Assembly (NCBI GenBank): GCA_001544655.2
Contig: FCOD02000038.1
Location: 1 to 49,763, forward strand
DNA from: Caballeronia turbans
Lineage (GTDB): Bacteria; Pseudomonadota; Gammaproteobacteria; Burkholderiales; Burkholderiaceae
Direction: 5' to 3'
DNA length: 49,763 nt
Part shown: piece by piece, positions 1 through 8,209 of the stretch
How the letters are laid out: every line of letters starts with the position of its first letter
How positions within the stretch are numbered: position 1 is the stretch's first letter
Translations under genes and position numbers: made by a program
The notes under the pieces: generated by a model
What the model was told of the DNA's origin: nothing
The model's input: the letters and a program-made list of their open reading frames with translations, nothing else
The model's database searches: none

Positions 1-534
1 TCAGCGTTGTGAGAGAGCGAAAGCATCCCCACGAACCAGCAACTCAGCGCGGGCAACACGGCGTAGGACATCGGGTCACCGTTGGCGCGCACGGTGAGGC
101 TGCCAAGGAACGATTCGCTGTTGCTGGATGGCCGGGGCGCGTCGGGGCCCGTGAACGTGCCGCCAATCGGGAAATGCAGGCCGGGAACATGAATGGTCTG
201 GGTGCCCGCGGTGGTGCGCATCAGGCCGTTGACATGGATAGGGTCCACCGCCTCCGCCAGCGGCGCTCTGCACGGCCATCGCCGCCACGCCGACCGCCGC
301 CGCGCCAAAACTGCGCATGCCCATCTTGACGATGGAGGCCGCGCCCATCGCCATCATGCCCATCGACACCATGTTGCCGACGCCCTCTGGCAAGAGGCTC
401 AGGTACTCCATCGGATCGAACACCATGCCTACGTGCGGATGCGGCAGCGGTAGCGTGGGGCCTGCGAATGTCTGGATCAGATGAACGTCCACGCCGATGA
501 CCGGCGTCAGGTGGGTAACTGCAAGCAGCGCCAT
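1..534 (-). pseudogene. PAAR-like / Rhs N-terminal protein, frameshifted and cut by window edge
   Basis: The minus-strand frame starting at ATG 534 has a clear GGGAGG ribosome site (544-549) and begins MALLAVTHLTPVIGVDVHLI, as do PAAR-carrying Rhs or type VI secretion spike proteins. A small-residue, Met-rich segment follows. Near 255-262, in a G-rich stretch, the frame is lost. The next frame continues coherently for over 80 residues with DPIHVNGLMRTTAGTQ, FPIGGTF, FLGSLTVRANGDPMS and LPALSCW, which are typical of this domain, and it runs out of the window at base 1. One extra base explains the break. PAAR proteins tip the VgrG spike and can carry toxins, but the C-terminal part is not visible. 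It is either a true pseudogene or a one-base sequence error. Confidence 0.72.
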
Positions 535-851
535 TACGCGTGGCCTCCCGTTTCGGGAGCCAATTCCCCGGCGAACTGTTGCGATACGTCCGGATGCCAG
601 TTATTCATTCTCGCTTTCGCGCCTGAGAGGAATCGAACCGTCTTTCTAAACCACGGCTTAAATCAAAGCAAACCTAGTAATCCTAATCAATGCACCAAAA
701 ATCCCGGATGACTCTCGTGGGGGACACACACGGAATCACGCTGCAAGCGGTTCATCCGATCGACGCAGACCATCTGCGATGGCAAAAAGCGAAGCTCGTC
801 AGCGCTGGATTTCGCAAACCACGCGCAGGATCAACGCGCCCCGCATCACCA
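535..851. other. Intergenic, no gene seen
   Basis: About 317 bases lie between the divergent-looking start of the PAAR gene and the 3' end of flgH. No convincing coding region is present. The only notable item is an 11-base tRNA T-arm-like string near 631-641 (read on the minus strand), with no matching acceptor or anticodon arms. The ribosome site of the PAAR gene sits at 544-549. Confidence 0.5.
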
Positions 852-1520
852 TCAGAAAGTCAGCACACTCATGAACAGCCGCTGCAACCACCCCATCGTC
901 GTCGAATCCGCGAGCATTCCCACGCCCGCCTGCTCGATGCGCGCATTCGCCACCTTGTTCGACGCCACGTAATTCCCCGCCTCGATATCCTTCGGATTGA
1001 CGATGCCGGAGAATCGCAGCCGGTCCTGATTGCCGCTCATCGCGATGATCTTGTCGCCCGCGACCACGAGATTGCCGCCCGGCAACGTGCCGATGACCGA
1101 TACCGCGAGCGTGCCGCTCATCGCCGAAAGATTGCTGGTGCTGCCGTTCCCCTTGAACGACGTATCCGCCGAGCCGACATTGAAAAGACGCGCGAGCCGC
1201 GCCGCCGCCCCGCTCGACTTGTCGGCGGCCTCGGCGCTGATGCTGCTCGCGCGGGTCGCGCTGGCATCCGCGGTATTGCTGCCCTGGTACGACTCCGCGA
1301 GCCGGATCGTCAGCACGTCGCCGACCTTCTGCGCGCGCGAAGTCTCGTAGAGCGATGCCGAACTGCCCGCCTGATAGATCGCGCCCAGCGTGTTGACGTT
1401 GACCGGCTGCGCGACGGCCGGCGCATAAGTCGGCATCTCGACGATCGAGCGCGACCCCGACGACGAGCACGCGGCGAGCGCGAGCACGAACGCCGCGCAT
1501 GGCATTGACGCCAGTTTCAT
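852..1520 (-). CDS. flgH: Flagellar L-ring lipoprotein FlgH (orphan copy)
   Basis: This is a 222-residue protein. The start ATG 1520 was chosen because it gives a lipoprotein signal peptide, MKLASMPCAAFVLALAAC, with a lipobox at LAAC. The body matches FlgH, the outer-membrane L-ring subunit of the flagellar basal body: QKVGDVLTIRLAESYQGS, a Ser/Ala-rich middle, LPGGNLVVAGDKIIAMSGNQ, LRFSGIVNPKDIEAGNYV, and a C-terminal DARIE-like stretch followed by GWLQRLF. The length is normal. It appears to be the last gene of a minus-strand run with three small genes upstream (20 bases from the nearest). No flgG, flgI or other flagellar gene is in view, so it is either an orphan copy or part of a split flagellar set. 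Confidence 0.88.
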   Translation of the reverse strand: MKLASMPCAAFVLALAACSSSGSRSIVEMPTYAPAVAQPVNVNTLGAIYQAGSSASLYETSRAQKVGDVLTIRLAESYQGSNTADASATRASSISAEAADKSSGAAARLARLFNVGSADTSFKGNGSTSNLSAMSGTLAVSVIGTLPGGNLVVAGDKIIAMSGNQDRLRFSGIVNPKDIEAGNYVASNKVANARIEQAGVGMLADSTTMGWLQRLFMSVLTF

Positions 1521-1540
1521 GAACAATCCTCTCCTTCGAT

Positions 1541-2161
1541 TCAGGGCGCGTCGTGAACGGCGGCGAGCCGCCATCTGTCGGTGGTATCGCGCAGCCACGC
1601 TTCGTAGGCCTTCAGGCGATAGATCACGCGCGCCGAGGCCGCGGCGCCGTTCGCCTCCAGCGTGATCGAGCTCGCCGCGTTCTCCCATGTCCGCGTCTGG
1701 TAGCCGTTCGCGCGCTCGACACGACTCCCGCCGAACTTCGACGTCAGCGCTTGCGCGAAGTCATCGGCCACGCGCGCATCGATCACGAACGACATGCGAT
1801 AGAGCCGCGGCGACGCATCGCCCGGCATCGCCATGAAGCGCAGCACGTGATCGCGCGCGGGCGTGCCATCGACGACCGCCAGCGATTCGCTCCATCCGTT
1901 TTGCGTGCGATGCGCCCATTTGCAGGCGATCGACAGGCTGTGCGCATCGCGCAGCACCATGCCGAGCGAGGCGGCCTCGAGGTCCGTGTCGCATACGGCG
2001 ACGCTGCCCGGCGGCGTCGCGCGCGCGGGTTCCTCGCGACGGAAGGCATCGAGCGAAATGCCGAGCCGCAGGCCGCGGAAGTCGAACGGCTTTTGCGCCG
2101 CGGCGAATGCGGGCATCGCCATGCAAGCGAGCAAGGCGCAGCGAAGGAACGTTCGCTTCAT
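1541..2161 (-). CDS. Exported protein of unknown function
   Basis: This is a 206-residue protein. ATG 2161 gives a clear Sec signal peptide (MKRTFLRCALLACMAMPAFAAAQ region, with cleavage after AFA or AAA) and lies one base after the stop of the gene upstream. The mature part begins KPFDFRGLRLGISLDAFR, a pattern common in periplasmic proteins of unknown role that carry a short FRG-x-x-LG motif. Two cysteines (in VAVCDTD and SIACKW) could form a disulfide. I do not recognise an enzyme family. The tight spacing to the small lipoprotein gene upstream and to flgH downstream suggests one transcript and a cell-envelope role, but that is inference. Confidence 0.75.
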   Translation of the reverse strand: MKRTFLRCALLACMAMPAFAAAQKPFDFRGLRLGISLDAFRREEPARATPPGSVAVCDTDLEAASLGMVLRDAHSLSIACKWAHRTQNGWSESLAVVDGTPARDHVLRFMAMPGDASPRLYRMSFVIDARVADDFAQALTSKFGGSRVERANGYQTRTWENAASSITLEANGAAASARVIYRLKAYEAWLRDTTDRWRLAAVHDAP

Positions 2162-2162
2162 G

Positions 2163-2345
2163 TCAGTCGATGGCGGTGGCGCAGGCATCGAAGGGCGTGG
2201 ACGCGGCATGACCCACGACCGGCACGATCTTCAGCGCGGCAGATGTCACGCGGCACGGCAACGCGGCGAGCGCGCAGCCGTCGAGCATGAGCGGACACGC
2301 CGCGAGCGCGGCGCACGCGAGCACGAGACGAAAGAACGTCGCCAT
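2163..2345 (-). CDS. Small lipoprotein, DUF6726-like
   Basis: This is a 60-residue protein: a hydrophobic signal (MATFFRLVLACAALAACPLM), then LDGCALAALPCRV, KIVPVVGHAA and FDACATAID. The pattern GC-LAALP-R...KIVPVVGHA...P-DACA-AID is one I associate with a family of tiny Burkholderiales lipoproteins (DUF6726, from memory). The lipobox is LDGC. It begins three bases after the stop of the gene upstream and its stop lies one base before the next start, so it is translationally packed in the flgH operon. Its function is unknown. Confidence 0.7.
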   Translation of the reverse strand: MATFFRLVLACAALAACPLMLDGCALAALPCRVTSAALKIVPVVGHAASTPFDACATAID

Positions 2346-2348
2346 GAT

Positions 2349-2516
2349 TCACGCGGTCGTGTCGACGTGATTGCCGAGATGCGCCGGATTGCTCGGCGTC
2401 GTCTTCGCCTTCGGTGTGGCGGTGTCTACGGTCGGGTTATCGCCACCCCGCTTGATGGGCAACGTGTGCGACGACGTTTGCGTCGTGTGTTGAGTGCTCG
2501 GGCCAGTGACGTTCAT
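2349..2516 (-). CDS. Small hypothetical protein, first gene of the flgH run
   Basis: This is a 55-residue, Thr/Ser/Pro-rich hydrophilic protein starting MNVTGPSTQHTTQTSSHTLP. ATG 2516 was chosen because AAGGAG lies at the right distance upstream on the minus strand. There is no signal peptide or membrane segment. It ends three bases before the small lipoprotein gene, which supports a shared operon. The composition suggests a disordered peptide. No family is recognised, and it could also be a non-coding leader. Confidence 0.5.
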   Translation of the reverse strand: MNVTGPSTQHTTQTSSHTLPIKRGGDNPTVDTATPKAKTTPSNPAHLGNHVDTTA

Positions 2517-2920
2517 GCTGCGCGCTCCTTGAAGATGAAAGACCGTTGCGGATTGCAACGGGGCAATCTTCCATGAGCCCGCGATGTGACGATCGCGCGA
2601 AAAAAACACGCTTTTCGCGGGTGCTTACGAGGCATTACGCCGGTGTTACCGGTTCTTTCCACTTCGTTCGAAACGATGCTGCAATGCGGCGAAAGCCGCG
2701 AGATGGTATGACTGTTTCGCCCGAAAAAGCGGGTTAACGTGAATTAAAAGTGGCCGGATAGCTTCATATAGTCAATCTATCTCGGCGCCGTTGCATCGGC
2801 AGTATAAAAACCCAAATACCGGAACGGCAAAGAGATAAATAGAACAACGAATTAACAGGTTATTCCAGAATCACTCGAACAAAGTCGAATAAATAGCCAA
2901 CGGATGGAGGAACCACTGAC
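2517..2920. promoter_or_regulatory. Divergent promoter region between flgH operon and sugar ABC operon
   Basis: About 400 bases hold no convincing gene and are more AT-rich than their surroundings after 2740. A small dyad, CCGGT-gtt-ACCGG, lies at 2640-2652 on the flgH-operon side. On the transporter side there is a loose dyad GGATAG (2756-2761) with CTATCT (2777-2782) and a strong ribosome site GGAGG at 2906-2910. No promoter could be assigned with certainty. Confidence 0.45.
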
Positions 2921-3880
2921 ATGAAACGCCGCACCGTGTTAGTCGCGATGGCCGCCGCGCCCCTGAGCGCCATGCTCCCGCTACCCGCCTTCGCACAGAA
3001 GCCGATCGTGCTCGGCTTCGCGCAGGTTGGCGCCGAAAGCGAATGGCGCACTGCGAACACCGAGTCGATCAAGTCGAGCGCGAAGGAGGCGGGCATCGAC
3101 CTCAAATTCTCCGACGCCCAGCAGAAGCAGGAAAACCAGATCAAGGCGATTCGCTCGTATATCGCCCAAAAGGTCGATGTGATCGCGTTCTCGCCGGTCG
3201 TCGAAACCGGCTGGGAAACGGTGCTCGTCGAAGCGAAGAACGCGAAGATTCCCGTGGTGCTCACCGACCGCGCCATCAGCAGCAAGGACGAGACGCTCTA
3301 TGTCACGTTCATCGGCTCGGACTTCACCGAGGAAGGCCGCAAGGCGGGCCGGTGGCTCGTCGAGAAGGAGAAAGGCAATCCGGGGCCGGTCAATATCGTC
3401 GAGTTGCAGGGGACAGTGGGTTCCGCGCCCGCGATCGATCGCAAGAAGGGCTTCGAGGAAATCATCAAGTCCGATCCGAAGTTCAAGATCATCCGTTCGC
3501 AGACCGGCGACTTCACGCGCGCGAAAGGCAAGGAAGTGATGGAAGCCTTCCTCAAGGCCGAAGGCAAAAAGATCAACGTGCTCTACGCCCACAACGACGA
3601 CATGGCGATCGGCGCGATCCAGGCGATCGAGGAAGCCGGCATGAAGCCCGGCAAGGACATCATCATCATTTCAGTGGATGGCGTGAAGGGCGCCTTCGAA
3701 GCGATGATGGCGGGCAAGCTCAACGTATCCGTCGAATGCAGTCCGCTGCTCGGGCCCCAGTTGATGTCGGTCGTGAAGGACATCAAGGCCGGCAAGTCCG
3801 TGCCCAAGCGTATCGTCACGCAGGAAAGCATCTTCCCGATGGAGGTCGCGGCGAAGGAATTCCCCAATCGCAAATACTGA
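2921..3880 (+). CDS. ytfQ: Sugar ABC transporter periplasmic binding protein, YtfQ-like
   Basis: This is a 319-residue protein. It has a Tat/Sec-like signal peptide (MKRRTVLVAMAAAPLSAMLP, ending PAFAQ) and a periplasmic-binding protein type I fold. It follows E. coli YtfQ, the galactofuranose-binding protein, through many blocks: GFAQVGAESEWR, DAQQKQENQIKAIRSYIAQ, SPVVETGWE, VELQGTVGSAPAIDRKKGF, SQTGDFTRAKGKEVME and YAHNDDMAIGAIQAIEEAG. It is the first gene of a four-gene transporter operon, with GGAGG 10 bases before the ATG and six bases to the ATPase gene. The substrate is probably a furanose sugar or related pentose or hexose. The exact ligand is not readable from sequence. Confidence 0.88.
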   Translation: MKRRTVLVAMAAAPLSAMLPLPAFAQKPIVLGFAQVGAESEWRTANTESIKSSAKEAGIDLKFSDAQQKQENQIKAIRSYIAQKVDVIAFSPVVETGWETVLVEAKNAKIPVVLTDRAISSKDETLYVTFIGSDFTEEGRKAGRWLVEKEKGNPGPVNIVELQGTVGSAPAIDRKKGFEEIIKSDPKFKIIRSQTGDFTRAKGKEVMEAFLKAEGKKINVLYAHNDDMAIGAIQAIEEAGMKPGKDIIIISVDGVKGAFEAMMAGKLNVSVECSPLLGPQLMSVVKDIKAGKSVPKRIVTQESIFPMEVAAKEFPNRKY

Positions 3881-3886
3881 TCTCCG

Positions 3887-5407
3887 ATGACTTCACCCGT
3901 ATTGGAGTTGCGCGGCATCGACAAGCGCTTTGCCGGCGTGCATGCGCTGCAGGACGTGAACCTCACCCTCTATCCGGGCGAGGTTCACGCGCTGATGGGA
4001 CAGAACGGCGCCGGCAAGTCGACGCTCATCAAGGTGCTCACCGGCGTCGTCAGTCTCGACGCCGGCGAAATCGTGCTCGACGGTCGCGCGATTCGCCCCG
4101 AGTCGCCGCTCGAAGCGCAGAAGCTCGGCATCAGCACGGTCTATCAGGAAGTGAATCTCTGCCCGAATCTGTCGGTGGCGGAGAACATCTTCGCCGGTTA
4201 CTTTCCGCGGCGCGGCGCGCTGCACGGCTATCGCATCGACTGGGACGCGACGAACCGGCAGGCGCGCGAGCTGCTTGCGCGCATCGGTCTCGATATCGAC
4301 GTGACGCGCGTGCTGACGAGCTATTCGGTCGCCGTGCAGCAGATGGTCGCGATCGCGCGGGCGCTGAAGCTGTCGTCGAAAGTATTGATTCTCGACGAGC
4401 CCACTTCCAGCCTCGACGACGACGAAGTGCGCCGCCTGTTCGACGTGCTGCGGCGGCTGCGCGAGCAAGGTCTCGCCATTCTGTTCGTCACGCACTTTCT
4501 GAATCAGGTCTACGCGATCTCCGATCGCATCACCGTATTGCGCAATAGCCGGCGCGTGGGCGAATGGCGCGCGAGCGAGCTGGGCACGCAGGCGCTGATC
4601 GCAGCGATGCTCGGGCGCGAGCTCGCCGCAGCGCAAGCGCGTCAGGCGCCGCCCGAAGAGTCCGAGGCGAGCGCGACGGATAACGCCGTGCTCGACGCCG
4701 TGCGGCTCGGCCAGAAGGGACAATTGCAACCGCTCGATCTGCGCGTACGTGCGGGCGAAGTGGTCGGCGTCGCGGGGCTGCTCGGGTCCGGACGCACCGA
4801 GCTTGCGAAGCTGCTCTTCGGTCTGGAGAAGCCCGACGAAGGCGAACTGCGCATCGATGGCACGCCGGTTTCGTTCGCGACGCCCGCCCAGGCGATCCGT
4901 CATGGCATCGCATTTTGTCCGGAGGAGCGCAAGGCCGATGGCATCGTCGCGGAGTTGTCGTTGCGCGAGAACATCGCACTCGCGTTGCAAGCGCGAATGG
5001 GCGCGCGACGCTGCCTCACGCGCGCCGAACAGAACGCGCTCGCCGAACGCTTCGTGCGCGCGCTCGGCATCAAGGCCGCGACGCTCGACATGCCGATAGG
5101 CCTGCTCTCCGGCGGCAATCAGCAAAAGGCGCTCATCGCGCGATGGCTCGCGACCGAGCCGCGTCTGCTCATTCTCGACGAGCCGACGCGCGGCATCGAC
5201 GTCGCGGCAAAACAGGAAATCATGGACGAGATACTTCGCCTCGCATCGACGGGCATGGCGGTGCTCTTCATCTCGTCGGAAATCTCGGAGGTCGTGCGCA
5301 TCGCCAACCGCATCGTCGTGCTGCGCGACCGTCGCAAGGTCGGCGAGCTACCGGCGGGAACGAGCGAGGACACCGTCTGCGAAATGATCGGAGCCGAACA
5401 TGGATGA
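3887..5407 (+). CDS. ytfR: Sugar ABC transporter ATP-binding protein, YtfR-like (double ATPase)
   Basis: This is a 506-residue cytoplasmic ATPase with two fused ABC domains, the usual size for carbohydrate-uptake ATPases of the RbsA/XylG/YtfR class. Domain 1 has Walker A GQNGAGKST (38-46) and Walker B ILDEPTSSLDDDE. Its signature region reads SYSVAVQQMVAIARAL, weaker than LSGGQ. Domain 2 has a degenerate Walker A (GLLGSGRTELAKLLFG), signature LLSGGNQQKALIARWL and Walker B LLILDEPTRGIDV. Degeneration of the second Walker A is normal in this class. The stop overlaps the start of the first permease gene by eight bases, so translation is coupled. Confidence 0.9.
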   Translation: MTSPVLELRGIDKRFAGVHALQDVNLTLYPGEVHALMGQNGAGKSTLIKVLTGVVSLDAGEIVLDGRAIRPESPLEAQKLGISTVYQEVNLCPNLSVAENIFAGYFPRRGALHGYRIDWDATNRQARELLARIGLDIDVTRVLTSYSVAVQQMVAIARALKLSSKVLILDEPTSSLDDDEVRRLFDVLRRLREQGLAILFVTHFLNQVYAISDRITVLRNSRRVGEWRASELGTQALIAAMLGRELAAAQARQAPPEESEASATDNAVLDAVRLGQKGQLQPLDLRVRAGEVVGVAGLLGSGRTELAKLLFGLEKPDEGELRIDGTPVSFATPAQAIRHGIAFCPEERKADGIVAELSLRENIALALQARMGARRCLTRAEQNALAERFVRALGIKAATLDMPIGLLSGGNQQKALIARWLATEPRLLILDEPTRGIDVAAKQEIMDEILRLASTGMAVLFISSEISEVVRIANRIVVLRDRRKVGELPAGTSEDTVCEMIGAEHG

Positions 5408-6455
5408 CACCGTGCGACGTGGAATGCTGCGTTCGGCGATGGAGCATCGGCTCGGCTGGCCGATCGTCACGCTCGCGCTGCTGCTCGCGCTGAACGCGGC
5501 CTTCAATCCGGGCTTCCTGCATGTCGAATGGCGCGATCATCATCTCTACGGCAGCCTCGTCGACATCCTCAACCGCGCCGCGCCGCTCGCGGTCGTCGCG
5601 CTCGGCATGACCATCGTGATCGCGACGCGCGGCATCGATATCTCCGTGGGCGCGGTCGTCGCCATCGCGGGCGCGGTCGCCGCATGGACGATCGGCGGGT
5701 CGGTCGCGGGCACCGTCACGCGCTTTCCACTGCCCGTCGTGATCGTGGCCGCGCTCGGCGTCGCGTTGCTGTGCGGGCTGTGGAACGGCCTGCTCGTTGC
5801 GCGCGCGGGCATGCAGCCGATCATCGCGACGCTCATTCTCATGGTCGCGGGACGCGGCATAGCACAGCTCATCACGAGCGGCCAGATCATCACGATCTAC
5901 TACTCGCCCTACTTCTTCTTCGGCGGCGGTTATCTGCTCGGCGTGCCGGTGTCGATTCTTATCGTCGCGCTCGTGTTCGTGCTGCTCTATCTCGCCATTA
6001 CACGCACCGCGCTCGGGCTTTTTCTGCAGGCGATCGGCATCAATCCGACCGCCGCGCGCGTCGCGGGCGTGCAGGCGCGAAGGCTCACGCTCGGCGCGTA
6101 TGCATTCAGCGGATTGTGCGCGGGCGTCGCCGGCATTCTGATCAGCTCGAATGTAAAAAGCGCGGACGGCAACAACGCGGGCCTGCTGCTCGAACTCGAT
6201 GCCATCCTCGCCGTCACGCTCGGCGGCACCGCGTTGACGGGCGGCCGTTTCACGCTCGCGGGCAGCGTGATCGGCGCGCTCATCATCCAGACGCTCACCT
6301 ATCTGATCTATTCGCTCGGCGTGCCGCCGGAGGTGAATCTCGTCGTGAAAGCGATCGTCGTGTTCGCGGTGATGATGCTGCAATCGGGCGAATTCCGCGC
6401 GACAGTCGCGAAGTTCGCGCGCCGCCCTCTTCCTGACCGCGAGGTGCGCCGATGA
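5400..6455 (+). CDS. ytfT: Sugar ABC transporter permease, YtfT-like
   Basis: This is a 351-residue inner-membrane permease of the branched-chain/ribose type (BPD_transp_2), with about eight to ten hydrophobic segments. Typical blocks are LAVVALGMTIVIATRGIDIS, GLWNGLLVARAGMQPIIATLILM, GINPTAARVAGV and AILAVTLGGTALTGGRF. It starts inside the 3' end of the ATPase gene and ends in an ATGA overlap with the next permease. With the binding protein, ATPase and second permease it makes a complete importer. Confidence 0.88.
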   Translation: MDDTVRRGMLRSAMEHRLGWPIVTLALLLALNAAFNPGFLHVEWRDHHLYGSLVDILNRAAPLAVVALGMTIVIATRGIDISVGAVVAIAGAVAAWTIGGSVAGTVTRFPLPVVIVAALGVALLCGLWNGLLVARAGMQPIIATLILMVAGRGIAQLITSGQIITIYYSPYFFFGGGYLLGVPVSILIVALVFVLLYLAITRTALGLFLQAIGINPTAARVAGVQARRLTLGAYAFSGLCAGVAGILISSNVKSADGNNAGLLLELDAILAVTLGGTALTGGRFTLAGSVIGALIIQTLTYLIYSLGVPPEVNLVVKAIVVFAVMMLQSGEFRATVAKFARRPLPDREVRR

Positions 6456-7474
6456 ATTCGGGCCTGCCCACGCTCACGCAGCATCGCAAGGAAGATACGC
6501 CGCCGCGCAAGACATCGCGCAGCCGCTACCTTCCGCTTGCCGCGACGGTATCGCTCTTCATCGCCGTGTCCGTGCTCGGCTCGGTGATGTACACCGGCTT
6601 CTTCTCGCCGCAAGTCTTTCTGAATCTGCTGATCGACAACGCGTTTCTGATCGTCGTCGCGGTGGGCGAGACATTCGTGATTCTGTCGGGCGGCATCGAT
6701 CTGTCGGTGGGATCGGTCATCGCGCTCACGACGATGGTCTCCGCCGCGCTCGTCGAGAAGGCGGGCTGGCATCCGCTCGTGGTGATTCCACTCGTGCTCG
6801 CGATGGGCACCGCGTTCGGCACGCTGATGGGCTGGCTGATCGCGCGCTTTCGCCTGCAGCCGTTCATCGTCACGCTCGCCGGAATGTTTCTCGCGCGCGG
6901 GCTGTGCTATCTCATCAGCATCGACTCGATCAGCATCACGGACCCGTGGTACGCCGCTGTGTCGCAGATTCGCATACCGGTGATGAGCGGCGCGTCGCTC
7001 TCGCTCGGCGCGGTGATCGCGCTCGTCGTGCTCGCCGCCGCCGTGTTCGTCGCGCATTACACGCCGTTCGGACGCACCATCTATGCGGTCGGCGGCAACC
7101 CGCATTCCGCGCTGCTGATGGGCTTGCCGGTGAATGCGGCGACCATCGGCGCCTATGCGCTGTCGGGCTTCTGTTCCGCGCTCGGCGGCGTGCTGTTCAC
7201 GTTCTACATGCTGTCGGGCTACGGCCTGCATGCGATGGGCCTCGAACTTGATGCGATCGCTTCGGTCGTCATCGGCGGAACGTTGCTGACGGGCGGTGTC
7301 GGCTATGTGATCGGCACGCTCTTCGGCGTGCTGTTGCTCGGCATCATTCAGACGCTGATTTCATTCGACGGCTCGCTCAGTTCGTGGTGGACCAAGATCG
7401 CGGTCGGCGCGCTGCTGCTCGTGTTCTGTCTGTCGCAGCGGGCGTTCGGTGACCGCGGCGCGGCGAAGCGCTGA
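6452..7474 (+). CDS. yjfF: Sugar ABC transporter permease, YjfF-like
   Basis: This is a 340-residue second permease of the same family. Key blocks are GETFVILSGGIDLSVGSVIA, LIARFRLQPFIVTLAGMFLARG, GGNPHSALLMGLPV and IASVVIGGTLLTGGVGYV, the same order as E. coli YjfF. It forms a heterodimer with the YtfT-like permease by analogy. It starts at the ATGA overlap with the previous gene and is followed eight bases later by a GntR regulator gene, which is probably in the same transcript. Confidence 0.88.
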   Translation: MNSGLPTLTQHRKEDTPPRKTSRSRYLPLAATVSLFIAVSVLGSVMYTGFFSPQVFLNLLIDNAFLIVVAVGETFVILSGGIDLSVGSVIALTTMVSAALVEKAGWHPLVVIPLVLAMGTAFGTLMGWLIARFRLQPFIVTLAGMFLARGLCYLISIDSISITDPWYAAVSQIRIPVMSGASLSLGAVIALVVLAAAVFVAHYTPFGRTIYAVGGNPHSALLMGLPVNAATIGAYALSGFCSALGGVLFTFYMLSGYGLHAMGLELDAIASVVIGGTLLTGGVGYVIGTLFGVLLLGIIQTLISFDGSLSSWWTKIAVGALLLVFCLSQRAFGDRGAAKR

Positions 7475-7481
7475 CGAAGCT

Positions 7482-8204
7482 ATGGACTATCGCCATCCAC
7501 AGCCCCGCAAGAGCATGCACGCGCGCATCGTGCAGGAACTCGGCATCGAGATCGTGAGCGGCAGGCTCAAGCCGGGCGACCGCCTGCCCGCCGAGGCGAA
7601 GCTATGCGAAGCGTATGGCGTGAGCCGGCCCGTGCTGCGCGAAGCGACCCGCGTGCTGGTCGCGAAAGGGCTCGTGCTGTCGAAGCCGCGTCTGGGCAGC
7701 GTCGTGCGTGCGCGCGATGAATGGCATACGCTCGATCCCGATGTGCTCTTCTGGACGATCAACAGCGTGCATGAAGGCGAGTTCTTTCAATCGCTGCTCG
7801 TGGTGCGCAGGATTGTCGAGCCTGCCGCCGCCGCGCTCGCCGCATCGAACGCAACGGAGGACGATGTCGCGCGTATCCGTGACGCATTCGAGCGCATGTC
7901 GCACGCGCCCACGCCCGAGGCACTGCTCGCGCCCGATCTCGAGTTTCATCGCGCCATCATGACGGCGACGCACAACGACATGCTGATGTACATCGGACAC
8001 ATGCTGACGCTGGCGCTGTCGGAGTCGATCAAACTCACGAGCCGTCATCCCGATACGCATGCGCTCTCATTGCCGCGGCACAAGGCGATTCTCACCGCCA
8101 TCGCGAATCGCGATCCGCTCGGCGCGCGTCATGCGAGTCTCGTGCAACTCGACAACGCGCTCGCCGATGCACAAAGCGTGCTGTCGGCGGTGTATCAGGA
8201 ATAG
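7482..8204 (+). CDS. FadR-subfamily GntR transcriptional regulator
   Basis: This is a 240-residue regulator. Residues 10-75 form a winged helix of the GntR type (RIVQELGIEIVSGRLKPGDR, LPAEAKLCEAYGVSRPVLRE, VLVAKGLVLSKPRLGSVV). An all-helical FCD ligand domain follows, with the metal-site pattern D-x-x-FH (LEFHRAIM) and later histidines (RHKAIL region, GARHASLVQLDN). ATG 7482 is chosen as the start; GTG 7449, inside yjfF, is an alternative. Because it ends the ABC operon, it probably responds to the transported sugar or a product of it and controls this operon. Confidence 0.85.
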   Translation: MDYRHPQPRKSMHARIVQELGIEIVSGRLKPGDRLPAEAKLCEAYGVSRPVLREATRVLVAKGLVLSKPRLGSVVRARDEWHTLDPDVLFWTINSVHEGEFFQSLLVVRRIVEPAAAALAASNATEDDVARIRDAFERMSHAPTPEALLAPDLEFHRAIMTATHNDMLMYIGHMLTLALSESIKLTSRHPDTHALSLPRHKAILTAIANRDPLGARHASLVQLDNALADAQSVLSAVYQE

Positions 8205-8209
8205 CGGCC

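Noticed and set aside
625-665. tRNA-like string (GGTTCGATTCC on the minus strand) near 631-641
   Set aside because: The T-stem does not pair well and no acceptor, D or anticodon arm can be placed around it.
690-1508. Long plus-strand frame of 272 codons over flgH
   Set aside because: Arg-rich shadow of the minus-strand flgH gene; no family pattern.
5268-7231. Long minus-strand frames over the permease genes
   Set aside because: Asp/Arg/His-rich antisense shadows of ytfT and yjfF.
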